Source of the DNA: Patescibacteria group bacterium
GTDB lineage: Bacteria; Patescibacteriota; Saccharimonadia; Saccharimonadales; CAIOMD01
Direction of reading: 5' to 3'
DNA length: 18,196 nucleotides
Assembly (NCBI GenBank): GCA_025453305.1
Contig: JALOQO010000002.1
Span: 1 to 18,196 of the forward strand
Below the pieces are notes generated by a model, which saw only the letters and a list, made by a program, of their open reading frames with translations, had not been told where the DNA came from and did not search any database. Position numbers and translations under genes: made by a program. The number at the start of each line of letters is the position of its first letter. Position 1 is the stretch's first letter. Shown here one piece after another: positions 1 through 7,105 of this stretch.

Positions 1-357
1 AATATACATGTTAAGCCATTTGGCAGAATACAGATATCAAATAGCAAGGGTGATGTTATAGAACAGTATGAGTTCAATAATAGTGATCCTAGAACCAATG
101 TCTTACCCGGTAGTACTAGGAAGTATGTAGACGAAATTGAATATTCAAAATTTGCCGGTAGGTACACCATATCGGCAAATCTAGGATATGGGTCAAATGG
201 TCAGCTTATAACTGCAAAAAATTCTTTTTGGGTTATACCGGTATGGATGCTCGTTGTATTTATTGCTGTGATTATAGCGATATTCGTATTAGCATTTGTA
301 GTTTATAAAAAATTACGTCAAACTCGCAAACACAGGGTAACTCCTAGGCGAAAGTAA
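1..357 (+). CDS. C-terminal part of a surface-exposed membrane-anchored protein
   Basis: Frame 1 is open from the first base to the TAA at 355-357, giving the last 118 residues of a protein whose start lies outside the window. The visible part has a beta-rich external stretch with the motif NVLPGSTRKY (about residues 37-46). A YTISANLGYGSNGQ strand pair follows, then one hydrophobic segment (about residues 82-103, FWVIPVWMLVV onwards). It ends in a basic cytoplasmic tail rich in Lys and Arg. The layout, external beta-sandwich then a single C-terminal anchor, is that of cell-surface proteins with a DUF916-like domain. The NVLPGSTR-type motif is familiar from such proteins, but the family assignment is from memory. 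Function is unknown; an envelope or adhesion role is inferred. A hairpin follows the stop. Confidence 0.75.
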   Translation, partial: NIHVKPFGRIQISNSKGDVIEQYEFNNSDPRTNVLPGSTRKYVDEIEYSKFAGRYTISANLGYGSNGQLITAKNSFWVIPVWMLVVFIAVIIAIFVLAFVVYKKLRQTRKHRVTPRRK

Positions 358-380
358 GTTTAATAATCTTAATTTGAAAT

Positions 381-420
381 AGAGACTAACTTATCGTTGG
401 TCTCTATTAATGTTTATGTT
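381..420 (+). terminator. Probable intrinsic terminator after the first gene
   Basis: AGAGACTAAC (381-390) pairs with GTTGGTCTCT (396-405) over 10 bp, including one G-U pair, with loop TTATC. A T-rich but interrupted tail follows to about 420. The hairpin argues against the ATG at 410 as the start of the next gene. Confidence 0.55.
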
Positions 421-472
421 TTTGGTTGTTTATAGTAGAATTAAGATTAAGAACATTAAACAATTAAAAACT

Positions 473-1369
473 ATGTATATCATTAAACAAATTTATTCGT
501 TGCTGGCCCTACTGGCGATATTTATATTATTAGTCTTTTTAGTTGGTCAAATTGCTTTTGCGCAAGTAGAAAATCCACAAAGTGAAGGTATAGGTTTGCA
601 GGGTAAAATAAGCGCACCTCCGCCAACGACTGCTCCTACAATCTCTGCACCTGGTTCGGGCCAAGTTATATCCAGCATCCCACTGCAAGTAAGTGGTGTT
701 TGCAGCACTGGTTTATTGGTTAAATTATTTAAAAATAATGTATTTAGCGGTTCTGACAAGTGTGTTAACGGTAGCTACAGTATCACAACCGATCTTTTTA
801 GCGGAAATAACGAATTAGTGGCTAGGCACTATGATGAATTAGACCAGGCAGGGCCAGATTCTAATATTGTAAGTGTTAGATTAAACGATGCAGCTAATAG
901 TGTAAATATTGTAGAGCGGATAACCCTAACTAGCGTGTATGCAACAAAGGGTTCAGATCCGGGTAAAGAGTTGGGATGGCCAATTATTATAAGTGGGGGC
1001 AAGGGGCCCTATGCTGTAAGCGTTGACTGGGCTGATGGTACGGGAGCCGATGTTTATTCGTTACCTGGAGCTGGTGAATTTATAATTAAACACACATTTA
1101 AACAGGCTGGTGTATATAGAGTAATTGTAAAGGCAACTGATTCTAAGGGAACGGTTGGATACTTGCAAATAATTGCAATAGCAAATGGCGAAATAAGCGA
1201 AAATCAAGTAGCTGGCGCGGTAGCGCAAGCGGCTAACACCAAGACTATTTGGGTATGGCAACCATTACTTATAATGGTGCCACTTATTATTACCACTTTC
1301 TACTTGGGTAAAAAATATACTATAACCAGAATCAGACACAAGCTAGCAAAAGGTGAGCACCCCTTTTAA
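473..1369 (+). CDS. Secreted, membrane-anchored PKD/Ig-like domain protein
   Basis: A 298-residue protein when started at ATG 473. The same frame has an upstream ATG at 410, but that lies 5 nt behind a terminator-like hairpin and would bury the signal peptide. From 473 there is a classic signal sequence (hydrophobic core about 8-29, likely cleavage after AFA at residue 30). It is followed by a Pro/Thr-rich spacer, an Ig-like beta region (about 55-137, opening with SAPGSGQVISSIPLQVSG), and a PKD-like domain (about 148-238). The PKD-like domain carries the hallmarks DWADGT and HTFKQAGVYRVIVKATDSKG. One transmembrane helix (about 259-279) and a short basic tail end the protein. It is therefore displayed on the outer face of the membrane. 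PKD and Ig folds usually mediate protein or glycan contacts; the actual ligand is unknown. The preceding gene encodes a protein of similar architecture, which suggests a surface-protein cluster. Confidence 0.85.
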   Translation: MYIIKQIYSLLALLAIFILLVFLVGQIAFAQVENPQSEGIGLQGKISAPPPTTAPTISAPGSGQVISSIPLQVSGVCSTGLLVKLFKNNVFSGSDKCVNGSYSITTDLFSGNNELVARHYDELDQAGPDSNIVSVRLNDAANSVNIVERITLTSVYATKGSDPGKELGWPIIISGGKGPYAVSVDWADGTGADVYSLPGAGEFIIKHTFKQAGVYRVIVKATDSKGTVGYLQIIAIANGEISENQVAGAVAQAANTKTIWVWQPLLIMVPLIITTFYLGKKYTITRIRHKLAKGEHPF

Positions 1370-1392
1370 TTAATAATCTGTTAAACTGTTAG

Positions 1393-2430
1393 ATGATGAA
1401 AACAGTCTTTGTAGGATTAAGTGGAGGCGTTGATAGTTCAGTTGCAGCGCTTAAATTAAAAGAGTCTGGCTATAGAGTAGTTGGAGTGTATATGAAAAAC
1501 TGGAGTAAAGATTTACCTGGTTTTGAATGCCCCTGGAAAGAAGACTATTTAGATGCAAAAAGAATTGCGGTACAGCTAGGTATTGAGTTTGAATTATTTG
1601 ATTTTGAAACAGAGTATTTTGATAAAGTCGTTAACTATATGCTAGATGAATATAAAATTGGTCGAACCCCCAACCCAGACATTATGTGTAACCAAGAGAT
1701 AAAATTTAAGTTGTTTTTGGACGCATCTATAGATAAAGGTGCTGATTATATTGCTACTGGACATTATGCCGGTACTAGCAACGGTAAACTTTATACTGCG
1801 GTTGATCAATCAAAGGATCAAACTTATTTTTTATATCGTATAAAGGAGCAAGCTCTTTTGAAAACCCTGTTTCCGCTTGCAAATATAACTAAATCAGAGG
1901 TTAGACAAATAGCTAGCAAGGCAAATTTGATAACTGCTTCAAAAAAAGAAAGTATGGGTATTTGTTTTGTTGGAAAGGTTGGCATAAAAGACTTTTTAAA
2001 ACAATACATAAATACCGAACCGGGGCCAATAGTAGACCAGTACAATCAAGTAATTGGTCAACACGACGGCGCGATTTTTTATACAATCGGCCAAAGACAT
2101 GGTTTGGGGCTTGGAGGTGGACTACCGATGTATGTAACCGGTAAAGATATGGCAAAAAACACAGTTTTTGTAACAACCAAAATTGATAACGACAATCTAT
2201 GGAGGCAAGAAATAAATATTACCAATAGCCACTGGATTAATACCGTACCCGACCATGATACTACCTATTATTTTAGAACAAGGCATCGTGCCCCACTAGT
2301 AAAGGGCAAATTTAAAGACCAAAAACTTATTAGCATTTTACTAGAAGACCCAATAAGAGCAATAACTCCGGGGCAATCGGTGGTTGTTTATAGCGATAAT
2401 TTAGTTCTTGGTGGTGCCATAATAAATTAA
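1393..2430 (+). CDS. mnmA: tRNA-specific 2-thiouridylase MnmA
   Basis: MnmA activates U34 of tRNA-Lys, tRNA-Glu and tRNA-Gln with ATP and inserts sulfur to make the s2U of the wobble base; it acts in the cytoplasm with a sulfur-relay donor. The protein has 345 residues, slightly shorter than the E. coli enzyme. The PP-loop ATP site SGGVDSS is at residues 10-16. The catalytic cysteine is C99 in NPDIMC, and the second, persulfide-forming cysteine is C191 in ESMGICFVG. TGHYA (122-126) and YTIGQRHGLG are also typical. Both catalytic cysteines are present, so the enzyme should be active. The start is ATG 1393 or the adjacent ATG 1396. There is no Shine-Dalgarno; a -10-like TAAACT (1382-1387) sits 5-8 nt upstream, which suggests a leaderless transcript. 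The gene follows the previous stop by only 23 bp. Confidence 0.97.
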   Translation: MMKTVFVGLSGGVDSSVAALKLKESGYRVVGVYMKNWSKDLPGFECPWKEDYLDAKRIAVQLGIEFELFDFETEYFDKVVNYMLDEYKIGRTPNPDIMCNQEIKFKLFLDASIDKGADYIATGHYAGTSNGKLYTAVDQSKDQTYFLYRIKEQALLKTLFPLANITKSEVRQIASKANLITASKKESMGICFVGKVGIKDFLKQYINTEPGPIVDQYNQVIGQHDGAIFYTIGQRHGLGLGGGLPMYVTGKDMAKNTVFVTTKIDNDNLWRQEINITNSHWINTVPDHDTTYYFRTRHRAPLVKGKFKDQKLISILLEDPIRAITPGQSVVVYSDNLVLGGAIIN

Positions 2431-2464
2431 AATTATAGCCTGTTTATGATAAGATATATTGTAT

Positions 2465-3751
2465 ATGCTTGCTAGATTTAAGTCTAAAAAAGAAGATCGA
2501 CAACACACTAAATCGAACGGTAAAGAAAGGCTAATGATAGGTCTTGATATTGGAACCGAGTATGTTAAGGCTCTAGTTTCTAGGGTAGACGAAAGCAATG
2601 AACTAGAAATTATTGGTGTCAGTAAGGTCCGCCAAAGCCAAACCGATATGCAAGCTGGCGCAATAGCTGATATTGCTGCTGTTGTTGCAAACTGTAATCA
2701 GGCACTTAATCAAGCCGAGCAGCAAGCTGGTGTTAGTGGCCGAAGCGCGGTAGTGGGTATCGCCGGAGAGCTTGTGAAGGGCTCTACCTTAAATGTTAAA
2801 GTTACCAGAGCCAATCCACAAAAAGAAATTGATATTAACGAGATCGATAACATATTTACCATGGTCCAAGAAAGAGCACATCAACGAGCTGTAAAAGCTC
2901 TAAGCCAGGAAACGGGTGGCAAACAGATCGCCCTAAAGTTAGTAAATAGCGCCCTTATATCTATCGAGATAGATGGCTATAATATAACCAATCCACTGGG
3001 TTTCCAAGGAAAAGAAGTACATGTTCAACTATATACTGCATTTGCCCCAATGGTTCACATAGGTGCTATAGAGCGGGTTGCCGAACAACTAGACCTAGAT
3101 TTACTAACCGTTGCCGCTGAGCCTTTCGCCGTGGCTAGGTCAGTTATTGGTGATAATCCTAACGCCGATATAAGTGCTATTTTGGTGGATATTGGTGGCG
3201 GAACAACCGATATCGCGGTTGTTAACGAAGGCGGGGTAGAGGGCACTGTTATGTTTGGTATTGGTGGCCGTAGTTTTACAAAGTCTATCGAGCGAGATTT
3301 AGATTTATCATACGAAGAAGCCGAAAATTTAAAACTAAGTTTATCTAGTAACGCGGTTTCATCTAAGCAAAAATCGCAGGCAGAATCAGCTTTAAGTAAA
3401 ACCCTTACCGTATGGATTAGTGGTGTAAGTCTTGCGCTAGAAGAGTTTCACAGATTAGACCATTTGCCAAATCGAATATTATTATGTGGTGGTGGAGCTA
3501 GTTTAGACATACTACGGAACGAGTTAGAAAAAGGTGAATGGTATAAGGACTTGCCATTTACTAAAAAGCCACAGATACAATTCATTTCGCCTAGCCAAGT
3601 TAGCGGCATAGTTGATACTACTGATATGGTTAAAGATCACACATTAATAACCGCTATGGGGCTGCTTAGGGTTGGAATGGATACGGTTTTGCAGTATGAA
3701 TCAGAATCAGAATCAATCAAGGGGCGTTTTAATAGGTTATTAAAGCTATGA
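2465..3751 (+). CDS. FtsA/PilM-like actin-fold ATPase
   Basis: An actin-superfamily protein of 428 residues. The first phosphate loop is GLDIGTEYVKAL (from residue 26) and the second is VDIGGGTTD (241-249); the adenosine motif is LCGGGAS (340-346). Between them lies an FtsA-type 1C/SHS2 region (about 110-198). The C-terminus is a short basic amphipathic stretch, GRFNRLLKL (420-428), preceded by a small ESESES repeat. It looks like the membrane-targeting helix of FtsA rather than a PilM terminus, so I favour an FtsA-like divisome protein that binds the inner membrane face; PilM-like remains the alternative. I chose ATG 2465. The frame also opens at TTG 2459, and TATGAT (2445-2450) or TAAGAT (2450-2455) could serve as a -10 box for a short or absent leader. 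The stop overlaps the next start by 4 bp (ATGA), so the two are translationally coupled. Confidence 0.85.
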   Translation: MLARFKSKKEDRQHTKSNGKERLMIGLDIGTEYVKALVSRVDESNELEIIGVSKVRQSQTDMQAGAIADIAAVVANCNQALNQAEQQAGVSGRSAVVGIAGELVKGSTLNVKVTRANPQKEIDINEIDNIFTMVQERAHQRAVKALSQETGGKQIALKLVNSALISIEIDGYNITNPLGFQGKEVHVQLYTAFAPMVHIGAIERVAEQLDLDLLTVAAEPFAVARSVIGDNPNADISAILVDIGGGTTDIAVVNEGGVEGTVMFGIGGRSFTKSIERDLDLSYEEAENLKLSLSSNAVSSKQKSQAESALSKTLTVWISGVSLALEEFHRLDHLPNRILLCGGGASLDILRNELEKGEWYKDLPFTKKPQIQFISPSQVSGIVDTTDMVKDHTLITAMGLLRVGMDTVLQYESESESIKGRFNRLLKL

Positions 3752-5364
3752 AAAAAGATGTAATTTACATAGAAAACGATGACGAAATTGCAGCCGTTGT
3801 AGATAAAGTACTCGGCGCCAAAGCAAGTGTTGTGGCCTTGGTGCTACCCAAGAGATGCACAATATTTCATAGTGCTGTAAATATGAAGATATTAAACAAA
3901 GCCACTTCTAGCGCAAAAAAGAAAGCGGTACTTATTACTAGCGAGCAAGCGCTTATGCCAATTGCCGCAACTACCGGTACTTATATTGCAAAATCGCTTC
4001 AATCTAAGCCAGAAATTCCAGAACTACCCACAGATGGCGATTTACCAGAAGAAGACATTATATCCGATGAACCACAAATAGATCCTAATAAAGCGGTTGG
4101 TGATTTAGCCGGATTGCCAGATGACGAAACAATCAATATTGCTCAAGACCCCGAAAAACCCAAAGAAGAACCGGCAAAAAAATCTAAAAAAGACAAATCT
4201 AAAAAGGTACCCAACTTTAACTCTTTTAGATCCAAGCTATTTTTAGGTATTGGTATATTCTTACTTCTTGCGGTTTTATTTTATGTCGCAGCCTTTGTTC
4301 TGCCAAAAGCTAACATAACAATTACCGTTGCTCAACAAGAAATACCGGTTGATTTTACCATTAAAACTTCGCCAGAGGCAGAGGATAACCCGGATGAAAA
4401 TGTATTTAAATTAATTAACAAAACCATAACCAAGGCCGAGTCTGGCCAAGCCCCAGCTACCGGTAAACTAGATAAGGGCGAAAAGGCAACAGGAGTAATA
4501 TCGTTTACGATATCATGTAGTAACATAAATGGTACCCCGCCTACTATTCCAAGTGGTACAGGTGTTAGTACCGGTAATTTAACATTTATTACTACAGAAT
4601 CAGCTAGCTTAACATCGCCGAGTTTTAATCCCTGTAGGTTTAGCGGTAGTGCAGAGGTAGTAGCGCAAAATGCCGGTGGTGAATATAATATTAGCGCCGG
4701 TAGAACTTTTAGTGTTGCTGGTTTTAGTGATGTAACCGGAACAAACAAGGCCGGCATGAGTGGCGGAACATCGGATATTGTAAAAGTTGTGCAGGCTAGT
4801 GATTGTGATGCCTTGCTGGCAAGCTTAAGTGCTAAAGCGAATTCAGATGAAATTAAAAAAGAATTATTTACCGAGTTTGAACAGGCGGGCGTAGTTCCAG
4901 ATGAATCATCGTATAAGGTTCAAACCGTTAGCACGGCCTGCGAGCCTTCGGTTGATCAACCAGCCGAAACAGTTACCGCCAAAGCCACCTATAACTTTAC
5001 CATGAACGGTGTTAATAGAGATCCACTTAACCAAGCTATCACCAAACAAGCTTTAGAAAAGGCTGGTCCAGAACAAACAATCGTAGACTCTGGAGTGTCT
5101 AAGGCTAAATTAGAGCCAGAATCTAGCAGTAGCGTAGGAACAATCTATAGGGTAAAAACAACTGCTATAACCGGAATAAAACAAGATGAAGCCCAACTAG
5201 AATCGTTAATACTAGGTAAGAATGCAAGAGAGACAACTGAAATTCTACAGGCTATTAATGGTGTAGAATCGGTTAAAATAGACTACAGTCCGTTTTGGGT
5301 AAACAAAACACCCAAAGATCCAAATGATGTGACTATAAAATTTGTTTCTAAAGACAATGGGTGA
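3748..5364 (+). CDS. Bitopic membrane protein with large external domain (possibly baseplate-J-like)
   Basis: A 538-residue protein with a clear modular layout. Residues 1-90 form a cytoplasmic alpha/beta domain (VVALVLPKRCTIFHSAVNMK, then KKAVLITSEQAL). Residues 91-145 are a Pro/Asp/Glu-rich linker, and 144-155 are Lys-rich. One transmembrane helix spans about 163-185. The external part, about 350 residues, is rich in Ser, Thr and beta strands. Proteins of this shape in Patescibacteria are often annotated as baseplate J/gp47-like. That label is from memory and says little about function. The start overlaps the FtsA-like stop by 4 bp, so the two products are probably made in fixed ratio and may interact, with the FtsA-like ATPase inside and this protein crossing the membrane. 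The role is unknown; division or envelope assembly is inferred from the partner and from downstream mltG. Confidence 0.85.
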   Translation: MKKDVIYIENDDEIAAVVDKVLGAKASVVALVLPKRCTIFHSAVNMKILNKATSSAKKKAVLITSEQALMPIAATTGTYIAKSLQSKPEIPELPTDGDLPEEDIISDEPQIDPNKAVGDLAGLPDDETINIAQDPEKPKEEPAKKSKKDKSKKVPNFNSFRSKLFLGIGIFLLLAVLFYVAAFVLPKANITITVAQQEIPVDFTIKTSPEAEDNPDENVFKLINKTITKAESGQAPATGKLDKGEKATGVISFTISCSNINGTPPTIPSGTGVSTGNLTFITTESASLTSPSFNPCRFSGSAEVVAQNAGGEYNISAGRTFSVAGFSDVTGTNKAGMSGGTSDIVKVVQASDCDALLASLSAKANSDEIKKELFTEFEQAGVVPDESSYKVQTVSTACEPSVDQPAETVTAKATYNFTMNGVNRDPLNQAITKQALEKAGPEQTIVDSGVSKAKLEPESSSSVGTIYRVKTTAITGIKQDEAQLESLILGKNARETTEILQAINGVESVKIDYSPFWVNKTPKDPNDVTIKFVSKDNG

Positions 5365-5743
5365 CATATTGGCCTTAGATATTGGTGAAAAACGAATAGG
5401 TGTGGCCAGGGCTAATATGGTTGCTAAATTGCCAGAAGCTCTACCCTATATAGATAATGATTCAAAAGTTGCTGATTCTATCAAAAATCTAATAGATAGA
5501 TATGGGGTAAGTAGAATGGTAATTGGGCTACCCAGGAACCTAAATGGCCAAGAAACTAAACAAAGTGAATATACCAAACAGTTTGTTGATAAAGCTATAC
5601 CAAAAGGAATACAAGTAATCTGGCAAGATGAAACCTTGTCTTCTTATAGGGCAAAAGTAATCACTGGTAAAACCAAAAATGTTGATTCGGAGGCTGCCTG
5701 TGTGATATTAAATGATTTTCTAGAGGACTACCATGAAATATAA
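5357..5743 (+). CDS. ruvX: RuvX/YqgF-family RNase H-fold nuclease
   Basis: A 128-residue protein of the YqgF (RuvX) family: putative Holliday-junction resolvases also linked to 16S rRNA 5'-end maturation. The fold motifs appear in order: LALDIGEKRIGVA, with catalytic D8; VIGLPRNLNG (55-64), the usual VGLP-NG signature; WQDETLSS, with E92; and VDSEAACVILNDFL, with D110. All three acidic residues expected of the RNase H-like active site are present. The start at ATG 5357 gives the usual family length and overlaps the previous stop by 8 bp; a TTG at 5342 is in frame but adds residues the family lacks. The gene also overlaps mltG by 11 bp. The order ruvX-mltG is common in many bacteria and supports both calls. 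Confidence 0.95.
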   Translation: MGDILALDIGEKRIGVARANMVAKLPEALPYIDNDSKVADSIKNLIDRYGVSRMVIGLPRNLNGQETKQSEYTKQFVDKAIPKGIQVIWQDETLSSYRAKVITGKTKNVDSEAACVILNDFLEDYHEI

Positions 5744-6788
5744 GAATAATAAAGTAACTCATAACACCAGTAAGACAAAAATAATTGCAAGTACCCTTGT
5801 ATTTATCGGAATATTGTTAGTTATTGGTGCTTTTGGTGCTAGAACTTGGTATCAAGCTCAACTTAGGCCGGTAGCCCAAGAATCAAGAATAGAGGTTGTA
5901 GAAATTAAGGCTGGCGCAACCGTTCAGCAAATAGCCAATAGTCTAGCCGAAAAAAAGCTAATTAGGAATCCCCAAGCATTTATGTGGTATGTCCGGAGCA
6001 ATGGGTTGGTAGAATCTATGAAAGCCGGCAGTTTCCCAATTGACGCTTCACTAACAACCCCAGAGGTTATTTCTATTATAACTACCGGCAAAGAGCAACA
6101 AGCTCTCGTTACAATATTACCCGGTCAAAGAATAGATCAAATAAAAGACAGTTTAATTAAAAACGGTTATAAAAAAGAGCAAGTAGAGGCTGCTCTAGAG
6201 CCGTCGCTCTATAGCGGACACCCCGCATTGGTGTCTAAGCCTAAAGATTCTAGCTTAGAAGGATTTTTATATCCAGAAAGCTTCAAAGTAACATCAGGCA
6301 CAACACCTAGGTCGATAATAAATAGTTCATTAGACGAAATGGCGAAACAAATAACTCCAGAAAGGATAGATGCCTGGAGCCGTCAGGATCTTAATGTATT
6401 CGAGGCCATAACTCTAGCTTCAATTGTAGAAAGAGAAGTATCTAGCAACTCCGACAGAGGAATGGTGGCCGGTGTGTTTATTAATCGGCTTAAAATTGGA
6501 ATGCCGCTCCAGTCTGATCCAACCTATAAATATGCTGCCTTTTTACTAGGTATACCACCAAGTTCTTCTATTGATTCACCGTACAATACCTATAAAATTC
6601 CAAGTCTACCGCCCGGGCCAATCAGCAATGTATCTAAATCTTCGCTAGAAGCTGTTGCAAACCCTACTAGCCACGATTATTTATATTTTGTATCTGGTGA
6701 CGATGGTATAACAAGATTTTCAAAAACAATAACCGAACATCAAGAAAAAACTGCCAAATACTGTAAAACTTTGTGTAGTAGTTACTAA
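5733..6788 (+). CDS. mltG: Endolytic peptidoglycan transglycosylase MltG
   Basis: MltG cleaves nascent glycan strands at the outer face of the membrane and is thought to end their elongation. The 351-residue protein has a cytoplasmic N-terminus, one transmembrane helix (about 17-36), a LysM-like region (about 55-115) and a YceG catalytic domain. Family hallmarks are GFLYPESF (177-184), ITLASIVERE (226-235) with the catalytic glutamate at E233, MPLQSDPTY (257-265), and SPYNTY with PSLPPGPISN near the end. Length and motifs are normal, so it should be functional. The start overlaps ruvX by 11 bp. A weak GAGGA lies upstream of the ATG, one of few Shine-Dalgarno-like sites here. The gene ends the overlapping block that begins with the FtsA-like gene, consistent with a role in growth and division. 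No terminator is evident after it. Confidence 0.97.
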   Translation: MKYKNNKVTHNTSKTKIIASTLVFIGILLVIGAFGARTWYQAQLRPVAQESRIEVVEIKAGATVQQIANSLAEKKLIRNPQAFMWYVRSNGLVESMKAGSFPIDASLTTPEVISIITTGKEQQALVTILPGQRIDQIKDSLIKNGYKKEQVEAALEPSLYSGHPALVSKPKDSSLEGFLYPESFKVTSGTTPRSIINSSLDEMAKQITPERIDAWSRQDLNVFEAITLASIVEREVSSNSDRGMVAGVFINRLKIGMPLQSDPTYKYAAFLLGIPPSSSIDSPYNTYKIPSLPPGPISNVSKSSLEAVANPTSHDYLYFVSGDDGITRFSKTITEHQEKTAKYCKTLCSSY

Positions 6789-6818
6789 TATAACAGGGGT
6801 GGAGTTAATTTAGCAGGC

Positions 6819-6847
6819 TTGACAAGCTATGTACGGTTTGATAAACT
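6819..6847 (+). promoter_or_regulatory. Promoter of the LysM-CHAP gene
   Basis: A consensus TTGACA (6819-6824), a 17-nt spacer, then TAAACT (6842-6847, 4 of 6 matches to TATAAT). The predicted transcript starts at about 6854, directly at the base of a 10-bp stem. Confidence 0.65.
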
Positions 6848-6853
6848 AATAAT

Positions 6854-7105
6854 TACGATTTTTGGTGATTAAATGTCACTAAAGGCAATACAAAGAGGGT
6901 CCAAAAATCGGTCGCATCTACCAGTCTAAGACATATGTTTATGTCGAGCATTTGGCGAGAAATGCTTAAAAATAATAGCGATAGTCATAAAACAACTAAA
7001 CGGTAGAATCGCGAGACAGATATACGATTTATCGTGTATCGGGAGCATAGTATTAGTAACTTATTTACGGCTAATGAGCCAAAGCAACCATCTAATACAA
7101 ACATT
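6854..7105 (+). promoter_or_regulatory. Long structured 5' leader of the LysM-CHAP gene
   Basis: About 250 nt lie between the predicted transcription start and ATG 7106, unusual in a window where most genes overlap or appear leaderless. Four hairpins can be read directly. CGATTTTTGG (6856-6865) pairs perfectly with CCAAAAATCG (6901-6910). GACATA (6930-6935) pairs with TATGTC (6940-6945). AGCATTT (6947-6953) pairs with AAATGCT (6960-6966). GATATACGAT (7019-7028) pairs with ATCGTGTATC (7031-7040), with one G-U pair. No long T-run follows any of them, so a transcription terminator is not evident; control of translation or RNA stability is more likely. I do not recognise a known riboswitch class. 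Cell-wall hydrolase genes in Gram-positive bacteria are often under riboswitch control (c-di-AMP), but the ydaO consensus is not visible. Confidence 0.5.

Noticed and set aside
410..472. Upstream ATG 410 as start of the PKD-domain gene
   Set aside because: It lies 5 nt after a terminator-like hairpin and would put 21 residues before a clear signal peptide.
3697..3720. Tandem GAATCA repeat near the end of the FtsA-like gene
   Set aside because: Only about three copies, encoding ESESES; likely a flexible linker before the terminal helix, not a CRISPR or regulatory repeat.
4332..4757. 141-codon minus-strand frame inside the bitopic-protein gene
   Set aside because: Antisense shadow of a well-supported plus-strand gene, with no start signals of its own.
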